64,000 bases of DNA from NCBI GenBank assembly GCA_964035795.1, contig OZ038324.1, positions 2,749,128 to 2,813,127 on the forward strand, written 5' to 3'. This stretch comes from Pterobdella sp. o SKG-2022. Taxonomy: Eukaryota > Annelida > Clitellata > Hirudinida > Piscicolidae. Each line of letters opens with the position of its first letter. The stretch's first letter is position 1. The position numbers and the translations under genes are program-made. The notes beneath the pieces are model-generated. The model ran no database searches. It had not been told where the DNA came from and saw only the letters and a list, made by a program, of their open reading frames with translations. This document shows positions 34,526-48,512 of the stretch, in pieces.

Positions 34526-37500
34526 TATATTTAAATATTGATGTATCTAAAAGTTGAATTCAGTTTTTTACGAAAACTGCACTCAAACCTTAAAATTTTT
34601 TCCCGCTTAGACAAACGTGCTAAAATCTGAGAAAAAATTTTATTGATAAGATTTGCAGATAAAAATTCAAGTTTTTTCAGTTGTATACAAAATATTATAA
34701 GTTTTGAATGTTTTTGTATAAAAAAAGCTTTTAAAAAGTGCAAAAGATGTAGCTTAGCTAAAAATGTTCAAGATAATTATCATTTTCAAACAAATATTTG
34801 ATTAAATTATTTTAAATCAATATTATTGTTCATCAAAATTTTTATCTGTGAATAATAAAAAACATTTGATAATTTCAAGAAAAAATTTAAAAACATGAAT
34901 AAATGGCATCTTCTACTGCTTACAAAACTTCCAAAATCAGCCGCCTTACGTCTTATATGGCGCTGTCAAAATAGACATTTATACAGCATTACACAAATCA
35001 AAGAAAGGCAAAGATAATAGAATTTTGCAAAACATCTGACAGAAATATTAAACTGGACGAAACAATAAATATGCGATTGTTTTAATAACTTTTCGACCGT
35101 CAAATTACTCGAAAATCTAAGCATTACACTACTAACATACTCGAAAGTATATTTTAATGCCATTTTTATTCAACTTTTACTCTAAAACAATTACTCGAAT
35201 AATGAGATATTTTTTAAAAAAATACCACACTCATAACCTCGCCTATATGGACAGAAAGGTTTTTCTTTTTTTTGATTTTTCCGAAAACAATGCATTCGAA
35301 TATGCCCATGGTTGTAGCGTATAAAAATCGTTAGTAATCTGACGTCTAGGGAAAACTTGTATCTATGTCAACTGGGGTTATAAACTCAGAATATCATTTG
35401 CAGAATGGAAAAAATTATATTTTTGGGAAAAAATTTGATTCCTTAAGTTTGACGCTTATCAATTTTTTTACTTATAATAAAGTTTTAAAATCCAACCAAA
35501 AATAAAATGCAAATGATTTAGTTTTTTCAAAAAACACAAAAACCAACCCGACATGGAAAAAAAAATTGATAAAAATGAATAAGAAATTTAGCGAATGAAC
35601 TTTGCTTAAGAGAAGATTTTATGAATGTCTGTGGATAATGATTGAAGACCTATCGCAATTTTGCTCAAGAAGTGATCAGTAAAAATACTATTTGCAAATC
35701 ATTCTGCTTGGAAACCTTCTACAAGGTTCTTTAAGATATATTTTTAAAATGACATTTTGTTATGGAAGAAGTCCTTGCAATGAATAAATAATGACAGCCA
35801 TCATACATGAAGCTTGAAGGATGTATCATTTTAATCACAATTTTCAAAGTTCCAAAATGTCAAAACCTTTGATGTCTGAGCATATTTTGAATATTAATAC
35901 AAAGCTTTTTTCATAGCTTATTTAAAAAATAGATTAGAAGTGAAACAAAAATACGTGGCTAAAGATTTTTTTTCAATTTGTGAGAAGCATTTCGGAAAAA
36001 ATAAAAACTAGTTTTGGAAGTTTTCAATGACATTCAAGAAGGACGACGTATTGGAAGTGATTTTTTGAACAAATTTTCAAAAAATAGATTTTTTTTGTGA
36101 ATATTTTGAATAAGGTTTGTCTTGCAGATATTTGAGCATTGTGATGTGTATACCGTGAGACTTATTGAATTAAGGAAAAGTCTTAACAGGAAATGCTACT
36201 TCATATTGAATTTTAAATTTTTCGCAAACTTCTCTGTTAGATCAAATTTCTAGTTCTACCTGTCTACTCAATTATTTTCATAAAAATTTAAATTAAATCT
36301 GGTGCTTAGTTTTAGCCCGATTAGGATAGGAACAATAATTAAAAGACTAGATGATAATTAGGAAAACGAAACAAAACAATAATCCTTCACCATCAATCAC
36401 ACACTGCACAACACCCCACCATGCATAGCAGTTTGCACAACGCCAAAAATGCTTGACGTAAAAACAATACGTATTCGATAATCTGAGATCATTTTACATA
36501 AAGCTCCTAACTTTAAATAAAAAAGTTTAAACATTGTTTATTGAACTAAATTAAAAGGCAATAAATATTTAAATATAACAAAATAGAGCGCAAAAGCCTG
36601 AATAAATAGACCGGAAAGGGTTAGCACCTGACCACAATAGAAATGTGCGCATTCATTGATCATGTTTCATGCCTTGAGAATGTTCCACAATCAAAAATAT
36701 CCTTTTAAGCTCTTGGGCATCTGATGTTTAAGGTCGAATGATGTCACCCTTATCGAGGTTCAAGCAAAATATGCTGCGTTTTCGATAAGTTCAAATTTTT
36801 CATAAAATTTAAACTCTTTTTTATGCAAATTTTTGGAAAAAATTTTGAACGTTAGAGAAGTTACACTTAAGCATCAAAACGCTCAAACTCAAAACATCTT
36901 TGTTAAAATTCGAGTGAACTCTTTCACATAAACTTATCTACTAACATTAACATAAATTGCCCGCCATCTTATCTTCACAATCTTCCAGAAAACTCAGACG
37001 CCATAGAAATATAATAGAAATTTTAATATTTAGAAATTGTTCTCCAAATTCTTTGTTATATATCTAAGGGGTTCTGAGAATGCACAAGCTTGCACACCGG
37101 TACTTGCATTAGTTGATCAATATACAAGTGTACAACAATAGGAATAATATTATTTTTATTTTCAAAGTTTTTAGTTTTTTTTGCGTTTATTGAAATAATT
37201 TCTAAAATATTGTTGTAATTACTGAAAAAATATTAATTATCATTTTTTGTTTTTATTGATTTCCATTTCATTTTGTTTATATGGATATTGTCTGTGCAAA
37301 AGATTAATCAAAATATAATAATGCTAATTATAAAAATAGCTCCACCTTTTAGACATAATAAAAAAAATTTGTTGATTATTTTTATTTTAGTTTTTATTAT
37401 TTTATCGCTAGTGTAATAAATATATATTTCTTCCATGAATATTTCCAAAGTGCAATTATAAGCTTCATTCTTATCATTAGAATTTATTATTGCTTTTAAT

Positions 37501-40316
37501 GGCTTCTTTTGTTATAATAATTTTAAAAATAATTTTTTGGCTTGTATGCTGTATAACAATCAAGAGCTAGAACAATTTGCGAAGTTGATTATAAATGCAA
37601 ACTGCGCTGGTATTTTTTTGAAAAATTATAAACTATTTTGTGAGATGGAAAATGGGAAAAAAAGATTGAAAAAATGATAACAATCTCAAGTTCTCTCTTT
37701 AACGACTTTTTAACAAAAATCAAAAATAAATTAAAGTTTCGAAAAAAGCAACAAAACATTGAATTTCAAATCAAAACATAGAATTCCAGGCGAAATGTTG
37801 AAAGTCTTCAGCACACATACAAAACGTGCATGAACCAAACACACTACCAAGCCAACATACGCTCACACCAACGTGGAACCTACATATATACACATACATA
37901 TAACCACACATACACAAAAGTATATATATATATATACATATACAAGGACAGATATAGAGGAATATATATAGATGCTATATGACAGTGTAGACTCAAATAT
38001 TAAAAGAATCGTCAAATATTTCATGTAAAACAACAAAAGTTAATTTAAATGCAAAATCCTTTCACTGATGGATAATAGTTACTGCCTCTTAAATATCGTA
38101 GTTTCCCTTTCAAACTCGTTGTTTTACAAGTTGTAATGTTGTAAAGTATAACGGAAATGGAACGTTTTGAGGTTTTTGGGTGCTTTTCCGAAGAAAACAA
38201 AATATAAGGTAAGGATTTTTGCATATTTTTTCGTAAGAGAGCAATTTCATTTGAGCTATCGATTGGTTGATCAAATAAAGGCATTTTGCATCAAACATTT
38301 CGTAGTATCACTATTGTTTTAGGCTGCATCACCAAAGTTTCATCGCCTTCAGTTGCAGCATTATTATGTTAGGATCACCTAATGCTTTGTTATGCTATAT
38401 TGAAGCTATTTCGAAATCTATCATTTATCAACTTGATTTTAAACAAAGAAATATTTGAAATCTTCAAAAAAAAACATTGAAAAACTTTTGAGCATCGAAA
38501 CAATCGTTAAAACAAATAAACAGGTGCTTCGAAGCAGTAAGAGGAATATATAAATATAATAAAGAATGAGGTTGAAGTAGCGTCAATCTCAAAATTTACA
38601 AAACCAAAATAAGTTGATAAATATGAAGCATAAAATTGAAAAAAAAACTAGTTTAATTCAAACATTGGTAATTTTGAAGACCTCTTTGACTCAGACTTGA
38701 ACCGACGACTTTACGTTAGGATTATCCACCAGTCACAAAAAATTCAGCTATTGTAAATCATATATTATTACACTTTAACATTTATAAACAAATAAAAAAT
38801 AAAATTTTCAATAAGAAAATAAAGGCGGTTGTGAATTATGATGGGTAGTTGAAGGAAATGGAAAACTACTTGGTTGCAGTAATTGGAAGGTTTGAAACCA
38901 GAATGGATTCCTTTTTATAGACTTTCTTTACAGAAAGATTTTTGAGTTGTTGAAGCATGCAAACTTGGAATAGCTCAACTTTTAAAACACTTAAAGCCAC
39001 AACCAATCATCTTTTTTAATTAAGGCTAAACAGTTGTAATCTCAGGTGATATCAATTTTTATACATTAATTTTGGTAACCACAGTATTTAATTTCCATAC
39101 TTTAATCAACTAATTTATTCATTCAAAAATAAAGACATAAATGAAAATAATTGTGTGCCAGTGATTGAAAAAAAAACTCAAAAAACTAATTTGGATGTTG
39201 TCAGCTTTTGAAGAAGCAGTTTGAGTCATTAAAAAAAATAAGGGAAGAGAATATAACGAAAAGATTGAAATAAGGCGAGATAATGAGACTATTTTTGTTT
39301 CCTAGAAGAAAAATTATATTTAAAAAATACAACTCATTTCGAAAAATATGAAACTTGATAAAAATAATTAACAAAAATCAGGAAAATTGAGGAATTTTAA
39401 TAAAACTAATTAAACGACAAAATCAATAGGCTAATTAAGCACAAAAACAAGCGAAAGGTGTATTAGTAAAACAATCAAGTTCCAACCTTCATTCCTTTTT
39501 GCTTCCAACCACTTGATGCTTTTTGTTTCCCAGACGTTTGCATTCGATCAATTACTAATGATTTTTTTGGTTGATAAAAAGCTTTGCGCGATTTAGTTAA
39601 TAAGTTTTTGAATTGTTTTCGTACGAGGATAATTCAGTTGATGGTTTTATTGGTTACAATATTTTGATTTTATTTTTTTATATTTTTTTTTAAGAAGCTC
39701 TATCAAATTATCGGGCACTTCAACACATAAGAGTATAAATACAGATTTTCATAACACACCTCATTTTGACGGCTTATTAATTCCATTATTATTGAGTCTA
39801 GTACAGTAATCAATTAAATCACTCAAAATTGATAACATTATTAATCATAGAAGCTTTATTCAAACTGTTATATTATTTTTAAAAGCATTATTTTAAAATA
39901 ACTATTAAAATAAGTATTTTAATACCATTTATTAATATAATATTTATACGATAATAATAACTATAAATATTCTCAAAATAGTCAATAGAAATCATCCCAT
40001 TATCAAATAAAATACTAACATTGAAACTAAAATAATATCTCCATACTTATCTTAACCCAATATGAGATTTCCACCCTTACCCAAATATACCTTTCCTTGT
40101 CACCTCCATTATTGCTATATTAAGCATAACACCATCTTCATCCCCTCATTTCCCATCATATCATCTTTAACACCACCCTGGTTACATCCTTTGTCACTAC
40201 TTCCTCCCACTCCCTCTCCCCTTCAAAATTATCCCTACCCTCATCATTCCAAATCCTTCTTTAATGTATCCCTTTTGAACATCAATCAAGCATTATGGAC
40301 GTAGACAGAAGAACTG
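34526..40316. other. Gene-poor A+T-rich stretch
   Basis: Nothing here is supported as a gene. Short frames (for example minus 35163-34966 and minus 38298-38045) have no recognisable motif and the base composition of their surroundings. A third CCGCCATCTT site is at 36961-36970 with no gene beside it. A TA-rich run is at about 37,917-37,980, and a pyrimidine-rich plus strand at 40,060-40,300. Confidence 0.5.
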
Positions 40317-40642
40317 TCAAAAGCTATAGACTGTCGCCTGGTGAGTTGTGTGTTCTTGAGAGATCCGTGCAACCTTAATGACTTTATGCCTTCAAAATGA
40401 GAAAACATGTATAGGAGTATGAGAAGATGAATAATAACATAATAAAATATATAAGAAAACGAGAAAAGACATGTGAGAACACAAGAAAACATATATAGGA
40501 AAACATTAGAAGACATGAAAACCCAAGAAGACATTACCGGAGCACTAAAGACATATATAGAACCACTCAAAGGCACATTCACGAACAAAAGGAAAATTTA
40601 AAAAACAATAAAATATATCAAGAAATATATGCACGCAAATGT

Positions 40643-40762
40643 AAAACGACTTTTAGACGTACGGAAATGTACATAGCAATATAGAAAGATATTTAGATAG
40701 ATAAAACGACTTTTAGACGTACGGAAATGTACATAGCAATATACAAAGATATTTAGGCATTT
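40643..40762. repeat. 60-bp tandem duplication
   Basis: Two head-to-tail copies of 60 bp (each starting aaaacgacttttagacgtac) are nearly identical, so the duplication is recent. No function is apparent. Confidence 0.9.
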
Positions 40763-42530
40763 TCTTAGAAAAATATTCACACATATACAATAAACTGCAC
40801 CAAAATATAAAAAAAGGCTTACGCATTAAATGTACAAACTAACCACATTCATCTATGAATGAAAACAATATATACAATAAAAAACTTGAGAATATGAGAA
40901 AAAATAATAAGAAAAGAGGCATACAGAGATGTATGTAGACATAGAAAAATTATTAAACACGAGTATAGATAAATAAATATGCATTGAAAAAAACATAAAA
41001 AACCAAAAAATCAATAAACGATAAAGAACTTAAACAAAAACCAACTAAAAAGCAAACAACTCACACAAGTACATATACAAAACCAAACATACAGAAACAA
41101 AAATCGACACAAAACTAGCAATATACAAAACAAACACATACTAACAAAAACTCCTACAAGCACACATGCAGACAAATACATACAAAAACACATAAGCGTA
41201 CAACAAGAGATACGCTCAGCAGCTCTGAAGTCCATATTGATCCTTCACTCGGTAGCATTGTATCAATTATACCACTTTCTTCTTCCGTTGTTCCAATTTG
41301 TTATCATTATTTATTATTGCTTTTGTTATCGTTTTTTATTATCGCTTTTGTTTTTATTAACTTTTTTGGTGAGTTATCTTTTTTTTACAGCTTTTGTTTC
41401 TTCGTTTTTTTTTCTTAATGCTTGTTCATTAAAATTTAAATACTTTATAGTCAACTCCAATTCAACATGAAAAACCTTTGAAAATCATTTCCGATATATT
41501 CATATTAATAATGAAAATAAATATCATTATTATTCTTATCTTTTATATTAGCATCATAAACCTTATATTTTAAATTAATTTTTCCTATTCTTCGGCATCT
41601 TTTATTATTTCCTATATTGTTTTTTTTTTCTTTCCCTTTTGATCATTGGAGTCATCAAAATTATTTGCCGTTGAAAATGTCGTCTACGTAAGATTTTGCA
41701 ATTAATTTTAGTTTTAACATTTGAAATTTAGTTTTTGCAATCATTGGAAAAATATATAAAAAATTTTATGCATTAAACATTTTAAACTGTAATAAGTGAT
41801 TATTAAATTATTTTTAAAACTTAAACTTCATTCACAGACACTACAACCTCACCATAACGCCATAGCACAGGGGTTTTCTTGAAATGAAGTTCAAGTTATT
41901 GTACTTTTGAGTTGAAACCTTCCTGTCGATTTTTGATGATTAATTGTTAAAAAAATATTTTTATTATAAAGAAATTGAATTCAAAAAAATCTTTTGATAA
42001 ATAATATTCTTTAGCAATATTTACGTCGATTTTTGTTTGATTGTCAAAAAATAACCACGTTTCGGAATTGGAAAGAATATATAAATTTAAATAAAGTTTG
42101 TGACATTTTTCCTAAATTCATCTTGTATACATTTTTTCAGACGCGTAGAGAAGAAAAATTGAGCCGATTAATCAAAAAACTCAACTGAAAAATCTTGAAA
42201 TTGGTGCTTCAAGTTGTACTATAAAAAACTTCAGGCATTAAAATGGATAAAATAAAAACATTGATTTGAAATAAAACGCTTAAGCTACAAAAAGCCAAAC
42301 ATGTTCAACAGAAACAAAATGGTATCAGACATCAATTGAACCTTTTTGAAACCTGCAAGCTCCTTTTACAATTACATAATCAAAGCCTTCACATATCCCG
42401 TCAACAAACTCTTTAGTGGTTAAAAAAATTTATGAAATTAAAAACTACGAAACACTCTTTTCAAATTTGAAGCCATCAAAATAACTGCCCACATATCTTG
42501 AGTCACATTTTATTGGCACATATCTTCTTG

Positions 42531-43833
42531 CAGCAACATGGATCGCTTACTCAAATCAGCTTTGACCATTCGGGAGGTGAAGTTTCGTATGGACGATGAT
42601 TACATCGATCGTCTGACGCGACAATACACTGTAATAATCCTCATATGTTTTGGATTCTTGGTGTCTACCAAACAGTTCGTCGGCAGACCCATAACATGTT
42701 GGTGTCCAGCACAATTCACTGACTCCCACCGAGACTACGCTGATGCCATCTGTTGGGTCAGTAACACTTACTACCTGCCCATGGACAACACCATTCCCAG
42801 AGACAAGCTGCAGGCATCGGCTGCCAACTTACCTTACCATCACCATTCAGGTCACCAATACCGGTCTGAAGATATCCAACAGAAACCCGCAATGATTTCC
42901 TACTACCAATGGGTTCCCCTTATCTTGATCTTCCAAGGCCTCCTTTGTTTCATTCCGTGCCTCTTTTGGCGCTTTCTCAACCGCAGGAGTGGAGTAAACA
43001 TGACAGCCATCATGGATGCAGCTAGAGTGTGCTCTCAAGCCTCATACCTAGAAATTAGAGAAAAAGCCATTCGTTACGTTGTCAACCAAATGGACCGCTA
43101 CTTGCTGGCTCAGAGGGAGTACAGGACAGGCTGCATTGTTCGCATCAAACACTTCATCGCAAAAGCCTGTTGTCTCATTGGGGGCAAGTTATATGGAAAC
43201 TATCTTATTTCTTGCTATATGATGATCAAAATTTTGTATGTTGCCAATGCTGTAGGCCAGTTGTTTCTGCTCGACGCCTTTCTCAAAATCGATTACCATC
43301 TGTATGGAGTGCACATCGTAGAACGCTTGGTGAAGGGGCAAGACTGGGGATATTCCGAAAGATTCCCTAGGGTGACTTTGTGTGAGTTTGAAATTCGTCA
43401 CCAGTCGAGAGTTCATAACTATGTTCTTCAATGCGCTTTAACTATTAACCTTTTTAATGAAAAACTTTTCACCTTTCTATGGTTTTGGTTCGTTTTTCTT
43501 GCTTTTGCCACTGCAGTAAATTTTCTTCGTTGGCTATTTCGTTCTTTGTACTGGCCTGGACACGTGCAATATGTAAGGAAGCAGATAAGGGTGATGGACG
43601 CTGCTCCGAGAGAAGCAGGGACCCTGGCGAAGTTTGCAGAGAACTATCTAAGGAGGGATGGCATGTTCATTGTAAGGTTGATCGGCATGAACATGGGGGA
43701 GGTAGTGGCGGGTGAGGTGCTATGTGGCTTGTGGAACAACTATTCTCCCGAGAGAAGGACATTAGCTGAAAAGCCTGGAAGAAAAAATATGGCTAAAAAT
43801 AGAGCGAATGGAGGCCGCCTCGAGGTGGTATGA
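42531..43833 (+). CDS. Innexin gap-junction channel protein
   Basis: Four-pass membrane protein that forms invertebrate gap junctions or hemichannels. One coding exon (42538-43833) gives 431 residues, typical for the family. Residues 1-55 hold the conserved N-terminus and first helix (DDDYIDRLTRQYT, VSTKQFVGRPITC). Loop 1 has two cysteines (CWCPAQFTDSHRDYADAICW) and WVSNTYYLPMD. The innexin signature YYQWVPLIL opens helix 2. Loop 2 has its paired cysteines in TLCEFEIRHQSRVHNYVLQC, followed by NLFNEKLFTFLWFWF for helix 4. The ATG is preceded at 42515-42533 by a pyrimidine-rich tract ending in cag, so a spliced noncoding 5' exon is likely. A poly(A) signal candidate is at about 44,324. Confidence 0.93.
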
Positions 43834-43859
43834 TGAAGAAAAAACAGAAAAAAATGCTG

Positions 43860-46159
43860 AAAATTAAATTTGTATTCAAACATTATTGAAAAGGCAAGGT
43901 GCTTTCGGAATGTTTACTTATGAGAAAGTTTGTTAAAAATCAAAAGAAATCCATGGAAAAAACTTTTAGTAATATTCAGCTTTAATATTTATATTCTAAA
44001 AAATTTGAACTAATATTCAACTTTTGGAAAACCTCTACAAAATATAAACAAAGAAAGAGAAGAAACCGATCAAAACTAGGTGACCTGGTGATCAGCTGCA
44101 TTGGTTCACCTCCCCTACGACCCATCTGCTTTCTCTTTTCAATTTGTTAATATTCGAAGCGTATTTTTGATGTGTTAGTTTTAGTTTAAGATTATCTAAA
44201 AATATGCCCTTGTTTCCAAGCTTTTAGATGCAAAAGGACAAGTTTTTTATTTAAATTAGATTTGATAGTTTTGTCGTAAAGTTTTTTTTTAAACAATTCT
44301 AACTTTTTGTTTGTGAGTTTCATTAATAAAATAAACTAGTAGATAACTAAATACTCATTTTTTTACTGAAAAATTTGAAGTAGATTTTTTATTTAGTTAA
44401 TGCCGCTATAGAATTGTTTGAAAAAATCTTATTCATGGTTCATTAAATAAGAAATAAATTGATAAAAACATACATTGACATTTTCACGTTTGAAAAAATA
44501 ATTTATCAAATTGTACAACAGCACACACAAAAAACAGCACACTTTCAACACAAACCTAGTTGACAGAGTCGAAAGAATAATGTTTGTATATTAAAAAGTT
44601 GAACATTTCTCTTGTTGTGAAATTTTGTTTTCTGCACCACAATCCATTTTCAAAGACAATTATCCCTTTATGCATTGATTTCTTCACCATTGTAACCATT
44701 CATCTATGGTTAACTACTAGCTTGTTCTTTGTCGATCTTTGTGATTTCAACGCGAAAATCCGATTTTATGACATTTTTTCATATAATTTATTACTATATT
44801 TAACATTCCAAGTTTAAATAGATATTTATGTTAGAAGAAACTATTGTTATTTCTACAGATATCTTTAAATTTCTCTTTGAGCCATCTCTCAATATCAGTT
44901 GGTATAAACATTCCAAAAATGATGTTCTTGTAAATAATGGCATTCTTCTACTGTGTGTAGTTAATCACGTGTAAATTATTGAATGCTCGTTTTAAATTGT
45001 CCTTGTGAGATCTGGTTAGAAAGTAGTTGTAAAAAACCCTAAATAAAAAAAGGTAATTTTGTGTGAAATAAGTAAAAAATGTTTTTTTTTATATTTCGAA
45101 TCTAGATTGTATGGTTATTTATTTTTTATTCTTGCAGGTTTTATATCTTATATACACACATATATATAAATATTTATCATTAACTAGTATTTAAAATTAA
45201 TTTAATGTCTTAAAATCCTATGAATTTAATACCAACAAGAATAAGTGAAAATTAATTTTAGATTTGAAATGGTTTGGTGTGGAAGAAAAGCTTAAATTCA
45301 TTAAAATCTTTGAATGATAGATTACTTTAGACTTGGTTTAAAAGCTTTTGAATGCATTTTTTGATTTTCAACTTTGTTTTTCTATCTTGATTCTTTAACT
45401 ACTTGACATTCTGTTGGCAAATTATCATCTTGTATAACTTTGAAGATTTTATTTCACTTGTCATACAAATTATGAATACCACAATTAGAATTACTATGAA
45501 TTGTACTTCTTTAACAATTTATAATATTTTTTTACTTTTGATCACTTCAAATTTAAACTCACTTCCAAACATTTATTTAAAATTTTGATCAAATTAGACA
45601 TTTCTATGTTTTTTGAGGTGGTTGATAATAGAGAATAATCTAGTTGTAGGTGTCATTTTTTTGTTTCAGAAATAAAATTATCTAGTTTTTAATTATTTTT
45701 ATAAAAAATAACTAATAAAAAATCTTTTTACATCGATTTTTACCAAACAATAGAGCATTAAAGGCAAATGAATTGAGTTTTAACGAAATAAAAAAAGGTT
45801 GCCATTTTTCATTTTTTTTATTATTTTTATTAAAATTAAATTTTCAGTTTCAATTCAGAGTATCTTTTTTTAGAGAGATCAGTAAATGAACTAAAAAGGA
45901 AACAAAAGATTTTATGCAATAAACTTATATAAAATTTTGAAAAATAAACTCATTTTGTCATAAAATTGATTTCAAAAGAGTTTGATTTTGAAAATGATTT
46001 CAACAATATGGCAAACTTCTGTGTTACTTTTGATGACATGGGCATCAACTGCGGCATTGGCTTGGATAAACAAAATGGTAGAATAGCTAAAGAATGAAAA
46101 CTGAATTTTGACTCCAAACGTCTTCAGGGCGATGAGACCGGTAGAATCACTACGTGCCA
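43860..46159. other. Intergenic, no gene seen
   Basis: A+T-rich. Apart from the doubtful exon at 44085-44125, only short frames without motifs were seen. The innexin 3' UTR should occupy the first few hundred bases. Confidence 0.45.
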
Positions 46160-46629
46160 TTCACACTGGTCCTTGTAACCACTCAAGTACGCATCCTCAA
46201 GAAGCTCCTACTGCAGGCCCAACCAGGCATGAAAGTTCTAATGCTTGGATTTGGTAGTAGCTACTTTTTTGCCTAATTCTCTTTGCTGGTGAGCAAGAGG
46301 AGCATGGTAGTGTATAGATATGAATGGAAATATAAATGAAATAGAGACTGACTCACTAGACAGTAAGGCTATAGTTTCGAAAAATTATAAGCTTGGCAGG
46401 ATACAAGTGCTAACAGGCCACGAGGCTAAAAGATATTCCAGAAGAGCGCCGTATGATGGAATCACAGCTCAAATCTGTATGTAAAGCATACCTCAACAGT
46501 TGATAAAGCAAGTGAAGTATGAAGACAGGCTGGTGGTACCGATCTTCAAAGATGGTAGTGTGCAGGATTCGAGGAAGATGATAAAAATGGAGCTAATTCA
46601 TAAGCAACAAAACGAGTTGGAGTGGTGAG
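46160..46629 (+). pseudogene. Decayed protein-L-isoaspartate methyltransferase (PCMT) copy
   Basis: Plus-strand frames recall PCMT1 in order. First comes a SAM-site-like segment (LLLQAQPGMKVLMLGFGSSY, about 46,197-46,268; family pattern PG.kVLdvGsGsGY). In another frame follows GRIQVLTGHEAK with RAPYDGI (family: GRVQLVVGDGR and APYDAIH). Then come IPQQLIKQV and DRLVVPIFKDGSVQ (family: [20 protein letters not shown]). Frames shift between the two halves, stops interrupt both (including a TAA after QICM near 46,480), and no introns separate the segments. It is therefore most likely a processed pseudogene. The N-terminal third was not found. Confidence 0.7.
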
Positions 46630-46973
46630 CAGTCCAATCATGGAACCTGATAAAAAAAATGCAACCATTAACATGAATAAAAAAATGACAAAAAAAAACC
46701 AAAAAATCTTAATAAATACCAAGAACAAATCTCTAAAAAAGAAGAGTGACAAAACTTGGTAAAGTGAAAACTACCCCACCATTTATATTCAAACAACCTC
46801 TTTGACCAATGATATCAACTCAATTCATTTATTTTACAATTTCATTAAATAAAATTACAAAATGCTTTTTTCAGAAAATTGGAAGCAAAACATGTACAAA
46901 AACACGCATTTGAGCAATCAATTTAAAAACTTGGACCTTGTTTCGAGTGTGTGAAGTGATTTCATAATTTGAG

Positions 46974-47227
<254 letters not shown>

Positions 47228-48512
47228 GCAACTTAAGATTTAAAACTCCAAAGTGATGGGGCTTCAGTAACATTCATTTCAAACTATGGTTAACAGTTCT
47301 TTAATAAAACTTTATGCAGACGCAAAGTTGAAACTCATCGATTTAGCTTTTTAATATGTATGTTTTAAAAACTGAAATTTAGATCCGGAAAATGTTCAAA
47401 AAATATCTGAAAAACCAATTTACAAAAAAATTTGATAATAAAAATGTATTGAAAACTATTTTGATCAATACAAACTTCAAAACAGTTCAATACAAACAAT
47501 ATTTTCATAAACAACTTTGATAAGAATACTCATATAAGCAAACTGCATCATAAGACTTCTCAGAAACTCTCCCAGTACTAAAAGTGCAACGAGGCATAAC
47601 TTATCGCACCATCAGAACCATTATAATTATCATGATCGTCTGTATTACTGGGAAAAAAACAATAAGCTAGACTGAAAATGTGTTTTATAAATGAGTGAGA
47701 ATCAATTATATTGTTTTTGAATTTGATGACGTTTGAAGTGTTCATATTTTCAAACATATACACAATATTAGTTGATTAATTCAAATAAAACATCATAATA
47801 AAAACAACAAACAACAAAAACAACAAAAAAGAAAGAGGATTGTAATGTTTATTTTTCCTATCAAACTTTGACACATCAAGGAGATTCCAGAGAATTAAGA
47901 AGAAAGCTTTCTTTATTAGATTTTACAGAAAAAAAACTCAAAATGTCCTCATAGCAAAATCAACATTTCGAAAAAATCCCAAATGCTTTTAAAACCGTGA
48001 TTGATTTGAAAGAATTTAAAATAAAAAGCATTTTTTGGTTTTTTCTTTAGAGGTCGCTTTTCATTTAATATTTCTTTTAAATCATTTTCAAGCGCTTAAA
48101 ATGTTTTTTTCTCCTTTTTTATATATTAAATTTCCATTTAGCCCAGCATACCTTGAACATCATTATATGCTCATATTCGTTAGGAATTTAATAATATCTA
48201 AGTCTTCAGCATCTCTGCTGCTTACTGGTATATATATACATACGACTGCTTATCATTTTAACAAAACCCTCTGTGTTAAAGTCAGAAAAAGGTCGAATAA
48301 GACGTCAGTTCAGAGCAGTGGTGTTGCAAGATATGAGATCAAAAGTGAGTTTGTCTGCTTGTTGCCGTGTGTTGGAGAGGTCGATGTTTCTCGATTGATT
48401 GAGGGAGTCGTTGTATTTGTAAGCGTAATCATATTGTTTAATTGGGGGGAGATTTTGGAGAGGAAAGTATGGGTTGGGGAAACTCTCGAAAAAAAGTTCT
48501 TTGTTGTATGGG
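47228..48512. other. Intergenic, no gene seen
   Basis: A+T-rich spacer downstream of the Shisa-like gene; probably contains its 3' UTR. A plus-strand frame at 48035-48520 is antisense to the Shisa C-terminal exon. Confidence 0.45.

Larger units (their letters stand above)
40317..44125 (-). other. Possible three-exon small transcript enclosing the innexin
   Basis: Three G+C-richer patches carry splice-like borders on the minus strand and join in phase: 44125-44085 (ATG start, MGRRGGEPMQLIT), 41247-41205 and 40373-40317 (stop). Together they would encode about 46 residues with no known motif. The innexin would then lie in its first intron on the other strand. In-phase joining has about a one in nine chance by luck, so this is a weak proposal; it may be a noncoding RNA or nothing. 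Confidence 0.15.

Noticed and set aside
36961..36970. YY1-type site as evidence of a hidden promoter at 37 kb
   Set aside because: No exon with splice signals or homology was found on either side; it may be a chance match.
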